A DNA stretch of 64,000 nt from CAVVST01 sp963750995 (GTDB lineage Bacteria > Acidobacteriota > Vicinamibacteria > Vicinamibacterales > UBA2999). Below the pieces are notes generated by a model. The model did not search any database and was not told the origin of the DNA. It saw nothing but the letters and a program-made list of their open reading frames with translations. Location: contig CAVVST010000003.1 of assembly GCA_963750995.1 (NCBI GenBank), forward strand, positions 62,001 through 126,000, written 5' to 3'. Position 1 is the stretch's first letter, and each line of letters starts with the position of its first letter. Positions 36,064-44,268 of this stretch are shown piece by piece. Both the position numbers and the translations under genes were made by a program.

Positions 36064-36642
36064 ATGCGCATCGTCCAAATAGTTGCCGCCGTATACGCTC
36101 TGTCAATTTCTGCGCCGGCATTCGGTCAGGAGTGGATCGTCTACGTCGATCGGGCGGAGCGCTTCACCATCAACTTCCCGGGGCAGCCGACCATCAGCGA
36201 GACGATGTACGAGCCGCAGCGCGGGCCGATGCTGCGAGGACGCGTCTACACCGTGCTGGACGGTCCGCGGCGCTACAGCGTGACGGTCATCAACTATGCC
36301 GGTGCCAGTGTGAACGACGTGCCGCACGCGGTGGCGTGGGAGGCGTGGAACTACCGGAAGCGGGGCGGCGAAATCACCTACGACAGCTTCGCGAACGTGG
36401 ACCGCATCAACGGCCACCAACTGCATATCAACAACGCCGACAAGACCGTCACCATCGTCGGGATTTACTTACACGCGCGGCGTCTGTACATCCTGGAGGC
36501 GCGGGTTCCTCCGAACACTCCTGGCGCACTGCACTTCCAGCAGTCGCTGCAGGTCCTCGACGAACAGGGAAAGCGTATCCGGTACAACATCGACGACAAC
36601 GGCGACCGGACCACGCGCGCGGCTACGTCGGACGCGTACTAG
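36064..36642 (+). CDS. secreted protein of unknown function
   Basis: The 192-residue protein has a signal peptide (1-20, ending AFGQ). The mature chain is rich in beta strands: WIVYVDRAERFTINFPGQP, a middle YSVTVINYAG, and a C-terminal RLYILEARVPPNTPGALHFQQSL. The RFTINFPG and FQQSL motifs recall proteins that present a beta-sheet fold like the stress proteins with PsbP/TssR-like domains, but I cannot name the family. ATG 36064 has GGAGG 7 bases upstream. Nothing else is in its unit. Confidence 0.7.
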   Translation: MRIVQIVAAVYALSISAPAFGQEWIVYVDRAERFTINFPGQPTISETMYEPQRGPMLRGRVYTVLDGPRRYSVTVINYAGASVNDVPHAVAWEAWNYRKRGGEITYDSFANVDRINGHQLHINNADKTVTIVGIYLHARRLYILEARVPPNTPGALHFQQSLQVLDEQGKRIRYNIDDNGDRTTRAATSDAY

Positions 36643-36655
36643 GCGCGCGTACGCA

Positions 36656-37480
36656 TCAACGCCCACGACCGGGATTCGTGGGCGTTCCGCCGCCGCCGCC
36701 GCCGTTATTACCCTGTCCACCGCCCTGTCCACCGCCCTGACCGCTGCCGCCTTGCCCACCGCCCTGTCCATTGCCTGGCCCGCTGTTATCGGGCCGGCGC
36801 GACTGCGGCGGATCACCTGGGGCAGGGACACCGGCCGGCGGGCCGGGTTCTGCCCCGGCGCGTCTACCAGAGTTCCCTTGCCCCTGGCCTTGACCCTGCG
36901 CTCTCCCCTGGCTCTGGCCGTTGCTGTTGCCCTTGCCTTGCCCCTGGCCATTGCCTTGCCCGTTCGGGGAAGCGGGACCGCGATTAGAGGACCCTTCGGC
37001 AGGTAGATTCGTCAGCGCGTCGGGACCGCGTTTGAGCGCGTCGCGCACACGTTCAAGCGCGGCTTCCGGCACCTGTCCCTGATGCACAAGTTCAGTAAGT
37101 GCCGCGATCGCGACATTGCGGCGATCGCGCGGGGCGTTGTCAGCCACCGCCTTGAGGACGGCCTCGCTCACGCCCGATTCGATGGCGTCGGCGCCAACGG
37201 CCAGGCTTGCCGCTGCATCCGTCTGGCCGCGCATCGCCTGGCTCGCCCGTTCGAGCGAGGCCTGGCGGCGCTCGATCGCGGCGGCGATGCGCTCCATCGG
37301 TACGCCCTTGGCCCGGCCTTCGGCAATCTTGCTTTCGAGCAACGCCACGGGGATGCCGGCCTGGCGGGCGCGTGCGAGCGCCGTATTGATGCGCTCCTGC
37401 GGCTGGACCTGCGCGTTCGCTGCCACGGCGCCCGTCAGCGCCAGCGTCACGATCGCGACAGTTATCCGGACTTTCATCAT
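36656..37480 (-). CDS. secreted Gly/Asn/Gln-rich low-complexity protein
   Basis: The 274-residue protein has a signal peptide (1-24) and a helical half (25-150) rich in Ala/Arg/Glu (INTALARARQAGIPVALLESK...). Its C-terminal tail of about 110 residues is built of GQG, GNG, GGG and Pro repeats encoded by short tandem DNA repeats. It may be an extracellular matrix or surface protein. An exact copy of the presumed ECF promoter (37505-37533) lies 25-53 bases upstream, which makes it a likely target of the neighbouring sigma factor. Confidence 0.75.
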   Translation of the reverse strand: MMKVRITVAIVTLALTGAVAANAQVQPQERINTALARARQAGIPVALLESKIAEGRAKGVPMERIAAAIERRQASLERASQAMRGQTDAAASLAVGADAIESGVSEAVLKAVADNAPRDRRNVAIAALTELVHQGQVPEAALERVRDALKRGPDALTNLPAEGSSNRGPASPNGQGNGQGQGKGNSNGQSQGRAQGQGQGQGNSGRRAGAEPGPPAGVPAPGDPPQSRRPDNSGPGNGQGGGQGGSGQGGGQGGGQGNNGGGGGGTPTNPGRGR

Positions 37481-37487
37481 CTCTCCT

Positions 37488-38099
37488 TCACCGCACCTGA
37501 TATATAGACGATACAGGCGGCTCGCCGGTCACATTGCCGTCCCGAAGTGCCGTGCTGAGGGCCTCACGGGCCCGAAGGGCACGCATCTTCAGGGCACTGA
37601 CGGAGGCATCGAGCAGCTCCGCCATCTCTTCGTACGGTATGCCGTCCACGTAGTGCATGACGAACGCCTCGCGCAGCGCCGGCGACAACTGGCCCAGAGC
37701 GCGCTGGATCCCGCTGCGCATTTCGTTCCGTTCCGCCGCTTCGGCCGGCCCGCCGGCGTCGTCCAGCGGATCGTCGATGTCGTCGAGACGGATGTTGCGG
37801 CGGTTGGCTTCCTTCAGGTAGTCGAGACAGCGGTTCCGCAGCGTGCGGAACAGCCACGGCTTGAACCGCGATCGATCCCGGCATTCGCGCAGGCTGAGAT
37901 ACGCGCGCACGAAGGCGTCCTGGACCATGTCGGCAGCCGCGTCGTGGTCGAGCACGATCGCCACCGCGTGGCGATAGAGCGCCCGCTGGTAGCGCCCGAC
38001 CAGGTGCTCGAACTGCTGCTTCTCGCCGTTCAGTACCCGGGCGATCACGTCCTCGTCGGACGGCCCATCGGCCACGCGGCGGTCGAGTGGCTGCTCCAT
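37488..38099 (-). CDS. ECF-type RNA polymerase sigma factor
   Basis: The 203-residue protein has sigma region 2 (about 20-90: FEHLVGRYQRALYRHAVAIV, DMVQDAFVRAYLSL, FKPWLFRTLRNRCLDYL), a linker, and region 4 (about 135-190: LSPALREAFVMHYVDGIPYEEMAELLDASVSALKMRALRAREAL). No zinc anti-sigma motif follows. ATG 38099 overlaps the CBM48 surface-protein stop by one base, in a three-gene operon whose first product is a membrane protein that may be its anti-sigma factor. A shared promoter motif before its operon suggests auto-regulation. Confidence 0.88.
   Translation of the reverse strand: MEQPLDRRVADGPSDEDVIARVLNGEKQQFEHLVGRYQRALYRHAVAIVLDHDAAADMVQDAFVRAYLSLRECRDRSRFKPWLFRTLRNRCLDYLKEANRRNIRLDDIDDPLDDAGGPAEAAERNEMRSGIQRALGQLSPALREAFVMHYVDGIPYEEMAELLDASVSALKMRALRAREALSTALRDGNVTGEPPVSSIYQVR
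37505..37533 (-). promoter_or_regulatory. ECF promoter-like site before the Gly-rich secreted gene
   Basis: On the minus strand TGTGACC (37533-37527) is followed by exactly 16 bases and CGTCTA (37510-37505). It is identical in both boxes and spacing to two sites at 39789-39847. The gene start is 25 bases further. Confidence 0.65.
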
Positions 38100-39202
38100 C
38101 AGCTCACCACCAGCACCGCGACGTACCCGCCCATCCCGTCGTCCCGCCTCCCGGCGGTCGATGGCGGCACGAACCACTCGCCGTTCGCGGATCGAAAGGT
38201 GTAGTGGTAGACGCCCGGCGCGAGCGGAAGACGAACAGTCCATTCACCGCCCTCGCGCCGCATCGGGGTCGGCTGCCAGTTATTGAAGTCGCCTGCTATC
38301 GAAACCGCCCCTGCCGGCGCGTCGCTGGCCGACAGCCGCACGAGCACGTCGCCTGCTGGTGATACCGGCAGCGGCGCGCGCGCAGCGGGGATGCGGCCAA
38401 GTCGCTGCGTCAGCCCGACGCTCCACGTGCGCCGCGCCGAGTTCCAGTAGAGCGGGTCCGGCGCTTCCTGCCGGACATTGCCCCACAGTGTGGTGCGCGT
38501 ACCGAGGCTGACGCCGCTCCCCAGCGCCCACACCCGTTCACCCAGAGTCGTGTCGAGCCACTTACCTACCTGGCCCCACACGCTGACCGATGACACGTCG
38601 TACGCGACGGTGCCGCCAATGAATGGATACGTTCCCTCGCTGGCATGCACCCACCGCGCATCGCCTTCGATACGAACCGTCGTGCCGTAGCCGCCGCGCG
38701 CACCGGTCTCGAAGACGCCGCGACGTTCGCGAATCCCTGCAAACGACACCGTATGCCCGCGCCAGCCGCCGTGCGCTTCGACGAAACCCGCACCCGCGGC
38801 CAGCCGTGCGAACGGCAATGCATCGAGCGTGAGTCCAGTTCCCGATTGACTGACGAGGCGATCGCGGAACGAGAAGCCATGCGCGCCGAGATCAGCGCCC
38901 ACGGTTGCGCGGCTGCTTTGCAACGAAGGGAACGTTACGCGTCCGCCCGTGCCGGCGGCGCCCCAGAAAGTGCCGCCCTCGCTGGCGGGCAGGGCCGCGG
39001 CGCCGTAGACCCACGTCTCGCGACGCGTGTCGTAGCGGAGACTGCCCATCAGGGTGTTCGTGGCGACACTTGCGACCACCGGGTCGTAAACGAGGCGGCC
39101 GGCGGAAACCTCCGCCGACCACCCCTGGCCGCTTGCCGCGGTGGTGTGGCTCAGCGCGGCAAGGCTCACCACCAGTACGGTGGTGATGGCACCTCTTGTC
39201 AC
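38099..39202 (-). CDS. surface or outer-membrane protein with C-terminal glycogen-binding (CBM48-like) domain
   Basis: The 367-residue protein starts at GTG 39202, overlapping the previous stop by 4 bases. A signal peptide is followed by about 250 residues of alternating strands with many aromatic ends, like a small beta-barrel. A CBM48/AMPK-type glycogen-binding domain follows at about residues 290-365 (VSIAGDFNNWQPTPM, LPLAPGVYHYTFRSANGEW). It would place an alpha-glucan-binding domain at the cell envelope. It sits between a membrane-bound CBM48 protein and the sigma factor. Confidence 0.78.
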   Translation of the reverse strand: MTRGAITTVLVVSLAALSHTTAASGQGWSAEVSAGRLVYDPVVASVATNTLMGSLRYDTRRETWVYGAAALPASEGGTFWGAAGTGGRVTFPSLQSSRATVGADLGAHGFSFRDRLVSQSGTGLTLDALPFARLAAGAGFVEAHGGWRGHTVSFAGIRERRGVFETGARGGYGTTVRIEGDARWVHASEGTYPFIGGTVAYDVSSVSVWGQVGKWLDTTLGERVWALGSGVSLGTRTTLWGNVRQEAPDPLYWNSARRTWSVGLTQRLGRIPAARAPLPVSPAGDVLVRLSASDAPAGAVSIAGDFNNWQPTPMRREGGEWTVRLPLAPGVYHYTFRSANGEWFVPPSTAGRRDDGMGGYVAVLVVS

Positions 39203-39771
39203 AGTTCGGGCGTATCTGGATGTAGCAGGGCCAGACGGCTGTTGGTCCCGCCAAACCCGTCGCCAATCTGCGGCGCATGCGGGTCGGGGACCCACTGCCG
39301 GCCGTCGACGACGAACGCGTAGTCGTGCACGCCCTCCGTCAGCGGAACGGTAATCGTCCAGATGCCCGGGGCGGATTGACGAAGGTCGTAGCGCGGTTCC
39401 CAGTTGGTGAAGCTTCCGGCAAGCTGGACGCGCATGGCCGGGGTTTCGAGGTGGAACTGGACGAAGACATGCGGGTCGGCGACGTCACCGGCGACCTGTG
39501 GAGCGCTCGACGGTACAGGGCGTATATACGGGATCACCAGCAGCACAATCACAGCGGCGGCCCCGACCAGTGCAAATGCGGGACGAATTGAGACCTCGCG
39601 CGGCGACCACAGCAATTGCGCCAGCCGTTCGATGAGAGCCGGCCGTCGGGGCGCCGCAAACGGCCCCAGGTTCTCGATCCGGCTCATCACCGCCGCCCGC
39701 AGGTCGGGCGCCGGCCGAGCGGCCAGAAACGCGCGGGTTTCCGCAATCACTGTGTCTTTCTTTTCGTCCAT
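39199..39771 (-). CDS. single-pass membrane protein with outside glycogen-binding domain, possible anti-sigma factor
   Basis: The 190-residue protein has a cytoplasmic N-terminus (1-62, with RAFLAARPAPDLRAAVMSRIE), one membrane segment (about 64-84, FALVGAAAVIVLLVIPYI) and an outer CBM48-like domain (about 105-185: VQLAGSFTNWEPRYDL, VPLTEGVHDYAFVVDGRQWVPDP). It is the first gene of the operon that ends with the sigma factor, the usual place and shape of a membrane anti-sigma factor, though no zinc-binding HxxxCxxC motif is present. Glucan sensing is an inference. Confidence 0.75.
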   Translation of the reverse strand: MDEKKDTVIAETRAFLAARPAPDLRAAVMSRIENLGPFAAPRRPALIERLAQLLWSPREVSIRPAFALVGAAAVIVLLVIPYIRPVPSSAPQVAGDVADPHVFVQFHLETPAMRVQLAGSFTNWEPRYDLRQSAPGIWTITVPLTEGVHDYAFVVDGRQWVPDPHAPQIGDGFGGTNSRLALLHPDTPEL

Positions 39772-39788
39772 AGTCCTGCTCACAAATA

Positions 39789-39817
39789 GAGACGACCCAC
39801 GTGACCCCCCGGTCACA
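39789..39817 (-). promoter_or_regulatory. ECF promoter-like site before the CBM48/sigma operon
   Basis: On the minus strand TGTGACC (39817-39811), 16 bases, then CGTCTC (39794-39789). The start codon is at 39771, giving a very short leader with an AGCAGG ribosome site. Confidence 0.65.
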
Positions 39818-39818
39818 T

Positions 39819-39847
39819 TGTGACCCCGTTTGGGGGTGGCTCGTCTA
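39819..39847 (+). promoter_or_regulatory. ECF promoter-like site before the DUF5666 gene
   Basis: TGTGACC (39819-39825), 16 bases, then CGTCTA (39842-39847). It is back to back with the minus-strand site, one base apart. The DUF5666 start is at 39913. Confidence 0.65.
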
Positions 39848-39912
39848 GCTCTCGAAGGCGGCGTCTGACTCGACCCCCCGGTCGCAGGCGTGCCAAGAGG
39901 AGACACGGAAAA

Positions 39913-40956
39913 ATGAGTATCACGTTGTCGGTTCGTATGCGCCTGCTCCTGGTTCCCTTCGCCGCGGCGGCGCTGACGGTGGGATGCGGTGAAGGGCACG
40001 TACTTCAGTCTCCGACCGGGCCCTCGGCTACGGCTGGCTCGGGCACGTTCCTGACCGCCGATGACGCCGACGGCACGGTTGTGACCGCCGCGAGCACCGA
40101 CGAAGCCGGCACACTGGCGAAGGGCGGCAACGGAAAAGGGAGCGGCAATAGCGGCGGCGACGACTCCGACGACAACGAGTCAGCCAGCAGCGGCCCTGGC
40201 AACGGCAACAAGCCCGACAACGGAGGCGGAGGGCCCGGCCGCAGCCATGAAGACCGCGTAGTCGGCTTCGTCTCTGCGACAACTGTCGACAGCGTGACCG
40301 TGAACGGCGTCATCATCAAGGCCGCCCTTGGTGCCGTCATTCGTCATGGCAATCGCTCGCTGACGTTAGGCAACATCGGCGTCGGCGATCACCTGCAGGC
40401 GCGCGGCACGAGGACCGACAACACGCTTCTCGCCATCGAGATCAAGGTTCAGAACACCAATGGCGAGGACGACGACGAGGAAGGCGACGATCTCGAGTTC
40501 GAAGGCGCGATCGCCGGCTTCAGCGGCGCGGCCTCCTGCCCGGCGGCGTCGCTCACGATCGGAACAACGTTGATCAAGACGTCCGCGGCGACGGTATTCG
40601 ACGATGTGACGTGCGCCACGCTGGCGAACGGCGCGCTCGTCGAGGTGCACGGGACCCGGCAGGCCGACAATTCGATCCTGGCGACGAAGGTCGAACTCCA
40701 GTCCGGGCCGAACGAGGTGCGTGGCACCGTCTCGGAGCTGACCGGAACGGCGACGTGTGGAACGGCGACACCAGCGCTGACCTTCAAGGTGACGCCGACT
40801 ATCGGAACACCCGTCATCGTGAAGACCACGGCGACGACGACGTTCACGGGCGGGACGCTGACGTGCGCAACGCTCGCCAACGGGGCGAACGTCGAAGTCG
40901 AGGGAACGACGCAGGGGGACCTTTCGCTGACCGCCGCGTCCGTGGAATTACACTAA
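39913..40956 (+). CDS. DUF5666-domain lipoprotein
   Basis: The 347-residue protein has a lipobox (LTVGCG, near residue 23). A low-complexity Gly/Asn/Asp/Ser linker (about 55-105) is followed by three or four DUF5666-type small beta-barrels (for example VVGFVSATTVDSVTVNGVII and TCATLANGALVEVHGTRQAD). These OB-like domains are of unknown function, often at the cell surface. A GAGGAG ribosome site precedes ATG 39913. The divergent promoter motif links it to the CBM48/sigma operon. Confidence 0.82.
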   Translation: MSITLSVRMRLLLVPFAAAALTVGCGEGHVLQSPTGPSATAGSGTFLTADDADGTVVTAASTDEAGTLAKGGNGKGSGNSGGDDSDDNESASSGPGNGNKPDNGGGGPGRSHEDRVVGFVSATTVDSVTVNGVIIKAALGAVIRHGNRSLTLGNIGVGDHLQARGTRTDNTLLAIEIKVQNTNGEDDDEEGDDLEFEGAIAGFSGAASCPAASLTIGTTLIKTSAATVFDDVTCATLANGALVEVHGTRQADNSILATKVELQSGPNEVRGTVSELTGTATCGTATPALTFKVTPTIGTPVIVKTTATTTFTGGTLTCATLANGANVEVEGTTQGDLSLTAASVELH

Positions 40957-40963
40957 TCGAAAG

Positions 40964-41029
40964 GGGGTCGGGAGTCATTTGTTGAGGACACGCGTAAACG
41001 CGTGTCCTCAACAAATGACTCCCGACCCC
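40964..41029. repeat. GGGGTCGGG hairpin element, copy 3
   Basis: Perfect 32-base arms (40964-40995 and 40998-41029) with a 2-base loop. It lies in the convergent gap between the DUF5666 gene and the prolyl oligopeptidase gene, 7 bases from the latter's stop codon, and could stop transcription from both sides. Confidence 0.88.
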
Positions 41030-41036
41030 ATTACAT

Positions 41037-43208
41037 TTATCGCATCCCCATCTGCTCGGCGGCGAACGCCCACTGATCGGCACGCTCGGCAATCAGCTTG
41101 TCGGTCGGACGGTAACCGTGCGAGCCCTGCACCTCGACGCGGATCAGGACCGGCTTGGCGCAGCCCTGCGCCGCCTGCAGCGCCGCGGCAAACTTGAACG
41201 AGTGGCTCGGCACGACGCGATCGTCGTGATCGGCGGTGGTGATCAGCGTCGCCGGATAGCACGTGCCCGGCTTGATGTTCTGCACCGGGGAATACTTCAT
41301 CAGGAACGGCAGCTGCGTCGGATTCGACGCCGAGCCGTACTCGGTCGTCCAGAGGGCGCCGCCAGTGAACTTGTCGTAGCGCAGCATGTCCATGACACCG
41401 ACCGCGGGCAGCGCGACCGCGAACAGATCGGGCCGCTGCTCCATCACGACACCCACCAGCAGCCCGCCATTGGACCCGCCCATGATGCCGAGGCGATCCG
41501 GCGACGTGTAACCGTCCTTGATCAACTGCTCGGCCACCGCAATGAAATCGTCGAACACGTTCTGCTTCTTCTCGAGCATCCCCGCCTTGTGCCAGGCTTC
41601 GCCGTATTCGGCGCCGCCGCGCATGCTCGCGGTCACCCAGATGCCGCCGCGCTCCAGCCACGCCGGCACATCCTGCCGGTAGGTTGGCAGCGTGCTGACC
41701 GAGAACCCGCCGTACCCGTACAGCATCGTCGGGTTGCGGCCGTCACGGGCGGCGTTCTTGCGCGCCGTCAGGAAGAACGGGACGCGCGTCCCATCGCGCG
41801 AGGTCGCAAACAGCGCCTTCGTCTCGAACATGCTGGTGTCCACCGGCGGCGTGGCAACCTCGAACCCTTCGCTTTTCCTCGAGCCGGGATTGAAGACATA
41901 AACCGTTGACGGCTTCAGCGGTGAGGTGAAGCTGTACCAGATGTCGGGCGCATCCTCGCGTCCGCTGACGGCCCCGACCGTCCCCGCCTCGGGCAGTGCG
42001 ATATCACCCTGTGGCGTGCCGTCGAGCCCGAAGAGCGACAACCGGCTCTGCACGTCGACGAGGTACTGCACGACGATCCGGCCGCCAATCAACGCGACGC
42101 CCTCGATCGCTTCCTTGCGCTCCGGGACGATTGTCTTCCACCGATCCGGCGAGGGCTCGTGGAGATCGACGGCGATGATCTTCCGATTCGGCGCGTCCTT
42201 GTCGGATCGCAGATAGAGCGTCGACCCCTTGTTGCCGAACGCCTGGTACTCCGCATCGTTCACGGCCATGAGCGCCTTGACCGGCGCGTCCACCGTCGGC
42301 GCATCGGGACGCAGGAGATCGGCGTAGTAGAGACTGTTCTTGTTTTCCGCGCCTTCGAACATCCCGATCAGCAGGTAGCGGCCGTCTTCGGTGACCTCGC
42401 CATTGATGATCCAGGCCGGCAGATCTTTTCGCGCGTAGACCAGTGTGTCCTGGGCCTGTGGCGTGCCGATCCGGTGGTAATAGAGTGCCTGTCCCGACAG
42501 CGCCGCCTCGAGAACCTTGTTCTTCGGGGGTTCGGGATAGCGCGAGTAAAAGAAGCCCTTGCTGTCGCGAGTCCAGGAAATGCCTGAAAAGCGCATCCAC
42601 TGCACTTCGTCTGACAGGTCCTTCCCCGACGTGATGTTGCGGACACGAATGGTGTTCCAGTCGGCGCCGCCTTCGGAAAGGCCGTAGGCGAGGAGCGTCG
42701 CATCGGGCGACGGACTCCACTGCGAGAGCGATACCGATCCGTCCTCGGAAATGACGTTCGGATCGATGACGAGCGTGGGCGGCGCGGTCGCGCTGGCGCG
42801 AACGAAGATCGGCGCCTGCCGCTGCAGGCCCGTGTTCTTGGCATAGAACAGCTTGCCGCCCTCGATCGCGGGCACGCCCACGCGCGGATAGTTCCAGAGC
42901 TCCGTCAGGCGCGCATTGAAATGCTGACGCAGCGGCAGCCTGGCCAGGTACGGATCGGTGACGGCATTGGACGCGGCGACCCACTCCGCCACCTCCTTCG
43001 AATCGAGCGCCTCCATCCATCGATACGGATCGGCAACTTTCGTCGTGCCGTACATGTCAACGACATCGCCTTTGGCGGCGATCGGATACGGTCGCCGTTC
43101 CGCCGCGGATTCAGCCTGACCGCAACCCGAGGCCGCAATCGCGAACATGGTGATCATCGACAAGCAGGATGCCAGGGCGCGCCAGCGCGGGACAAAGGGC
43201 AGGGTCAT
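41037..43208 (-). CDS. prolyl oligopeptidase family (S9) serine peptidase, lipoprotein
   Basis: The 723-residue enzyme starts at ATG 43208 and has a leader with a lipobox-like IAASGC. Its N-terminal seven-bladed propeller begins with DPYRWMEALDSKEVAEWV, and the C-terminal alpha/beta hydrolase domain carries the triad: Ser in GGSNGG (about 578), Asp in DHDDRV (about 662) and His in GSHGY (about 695). It cuts short peptides after proline, probably in the periplasm. The length matches the family. Its stop is next to a GGGGTCGGG hairpin. Confidence 0.92.
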   Translation of the reverse strand: MTLPFVPRWRALASCLSMITMFAIAASGCGQAESAAERRPYPIAAKGDVVDMYGTTKVADPYRWMEALDSKEVAEWVAASNAVTDPYLARLPLRQHFNARLTELWNYPRVGVPAIEGGKLFYAKNTGLQRQAPIFVRASATAPPTLVIDPNVISEDGSVSLSQWSPSPDATLLAYGLSEGGADWNTIRVRNITSGKDLSDEVQWMRFSGISWTRDSKGFFYSRYPEPPKNKVLEAALSGQALYYHRIGTPQAQDTLVYARKDLPAWIINGEVTEDGRYLLIGMFEGAENKNSLYYADLLRPDAPTVDAPVKALMAVNDAEYQAFGNKGSTLYLRSDKDAPNRKIIAVDLHEPSPDRWKTIVPERKEAIEGVALIGGRIVVQYLVDVQSRLSLFGLDGTPQGDIALPEAGTVGAVSGREDAPDIWYSFTSPLKPSTVYVFNPGSRKSEGFEVATPPVDTSMFETKALFATSRDGTRVPFFLTARKNAARDGRNPTMLYGYGGFSVSTLPTYRQDVPAWLERGGIWVTASMRGGAEYGEAWHKAGMLEKKQNVFDDFIAVAEQLIKDGYTSPDRLGIMGGSNGGLLVGVVMEQRPDLFAVALPAVGVMDMLRYDKFTGGALWTTEYGSASNPTQLPFLMKYSPVQNIKPGTCYPATLITTADHDDRVVPSHSFKFAAALQAAQGCAKPVLIRVEVQGSHGYRPTDKLIAERADQWAFAAEQMGMR

Positions 43209-43284
43209 GACGATCAGACCTCCGGCGCACGGATCATAGATCGCGGCCCTTGCGGAGAGGAATGTGGTGTTGTCGAGGCGGCGG

Positions 43285-43893
43285 TTACCCGACTCGCTCC
43301 GGCCCCATCCAGACGCTGCCGCACGGCAGGCAGGCGTACCACATGCGACGATGGCTAGCGGCGTCGAAGGCAACGGCGCCGGCCTGCCCACATGAGGGAC
43401 AGGAGGCGTCGCGGCAGATGACGTTCGTGGTTGCGATGAGGTGATGCGAATGCTCGATCAGGTAGTTCGATCGCATGCGCTGCCACATGGCGCGCTCCTG
43501 CAGCGCCCGGGCGCGCATGCGCAGGAGCCGGCCGATTCGCGCGTACAGCAGGTTCGGCGCGAACGGCTTCACCAGGACGCCGTCGCACCCGGCCTTCAGC
43601 GCTTCCGGCACGCGCTCGGGGATGGCCGTGATCGCGAGCACCGACGGGGCATTGACCTCGAACGCTTTCGAGTGGCGGCACAGCGACACGCCGTCCCCTT
43701 CCGGTAGTTCCAGCGCGGTAATCACCAGCGTCGGCTGGAACGCCCGCAGTGCGCGGATCGCCTGGTCCTCGGATGAGACGGACGTCACTTCGAATTGGCG
43801 CCGCAGCAGCGGCAGGTGCGAGTCGGCCACTCCGGGATCGACGAAAAGGATTGACGTCTGCTCGACCGGCTCGAGTCGCGCTGGGCTGGGCAT
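43285..43893 (-). CDS. atypical receiver domain with C-terminal zinc ribbon
   Basis: The 202-residue protein has a response-regulator receiver fold (about 12-125), but the phosphate-accepting Asp before LELPEGDG is replaced by Ala (VITALELP). The switch Lys (LVKPF) is kept. After a helical linker comes a four-Cys zinc ribbon (CPSCGQAG...CLPCGSVW, about 165-192). It cannot be phosphorylated in the usual way, so it may act as a protein-interaction or nucleic-acid-binding module. A tiny basic ORF precedes it by 10 bases. Confidence 0.75.
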   Translation of the reverse strand: MPSPARLEPVEQTSILFVDPGVADSHLPLLRRQFEVTSVSSEDQAIRALRAFQPTLVITALELPEGDGVSLCRHSKAFEVNAPSVLAITAIPERVPEALKAGCDGVLVKPFAPNLLYARIGRLLRMRARALQERAMWQRMRSNYLIEHSHHLIATTNVICRDASCPSCGQAGAVAFDAASHRRMWYACLPCGSVWMGPERVG

Positions 43894-43903
43894 GAGTGCT
43901 TCC

Positions 43904-44068
43904 TTACCGGCCTGAGGCCGAACGACGAGTATTCGGGGGGGCTATCTTGCTGGGGGCGTCGCCCTTCCTGGGGACATCGCCGCTCACCGCTTTCACGGCT
44001 GCGAGGGGAACCTGCTCGAAGTGCGTCACGGGCTTTCGTTTGCGGCCGCCAGGGCGCGTTTTCGGCAT
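43904..44068 (-). CDS. possible 54-residue basic protein
   Basis: ATG 44068 to TAA 43904 encodes a short chain that begins MPKTRPGGRKRKPVTHF and has many Lys, Arg and Pro. It lies 10 bases upstream of the receiver/zinc-ribbon gene on the same strand. No convincing ribosome site is seen. The basic head and the HFEQVPLAAVK motif look protein-like, but it may be chance. The rest of the gap from 44069 to 44268 holds an inverted repeat (CGTTA-GTT-TAACG at 44229-44241) and no other gene I can support. Confidence 0.4.
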   Translation of the reverse strand: MPKTRPGGRKRKPVTHFEQVPLAAVKAVSGDVPRKGDAPSKIAPPNTRRSASGR

Positions 44069-44268
44069 GCGGATGACAGTAGCAGGGTGGGCGAGATACG
44101 GGCTGACTCGTTTGACCTCGTCTGAGGGCTCCTTTAACGGGAGGCCGCGCCCGTTTACGACCCGATACGCGGCCTCCGGCTCGGGTATTGCTTTTGCGTG
44201 AGGTTATGAATACGATAGCGCTACGTTACGTTAGTTTAACGTTACCGCCGCACCGGGAGGAGGTTGCG

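Noticed and set aside
36700..36790. Short tandem repeats resembling a CRISPR or minisatellite
   Set aside because: They are in-frame Gly/Gln codon repeats of the secreted low-complexity protein; spacing is irregular and there are no unique spacers.
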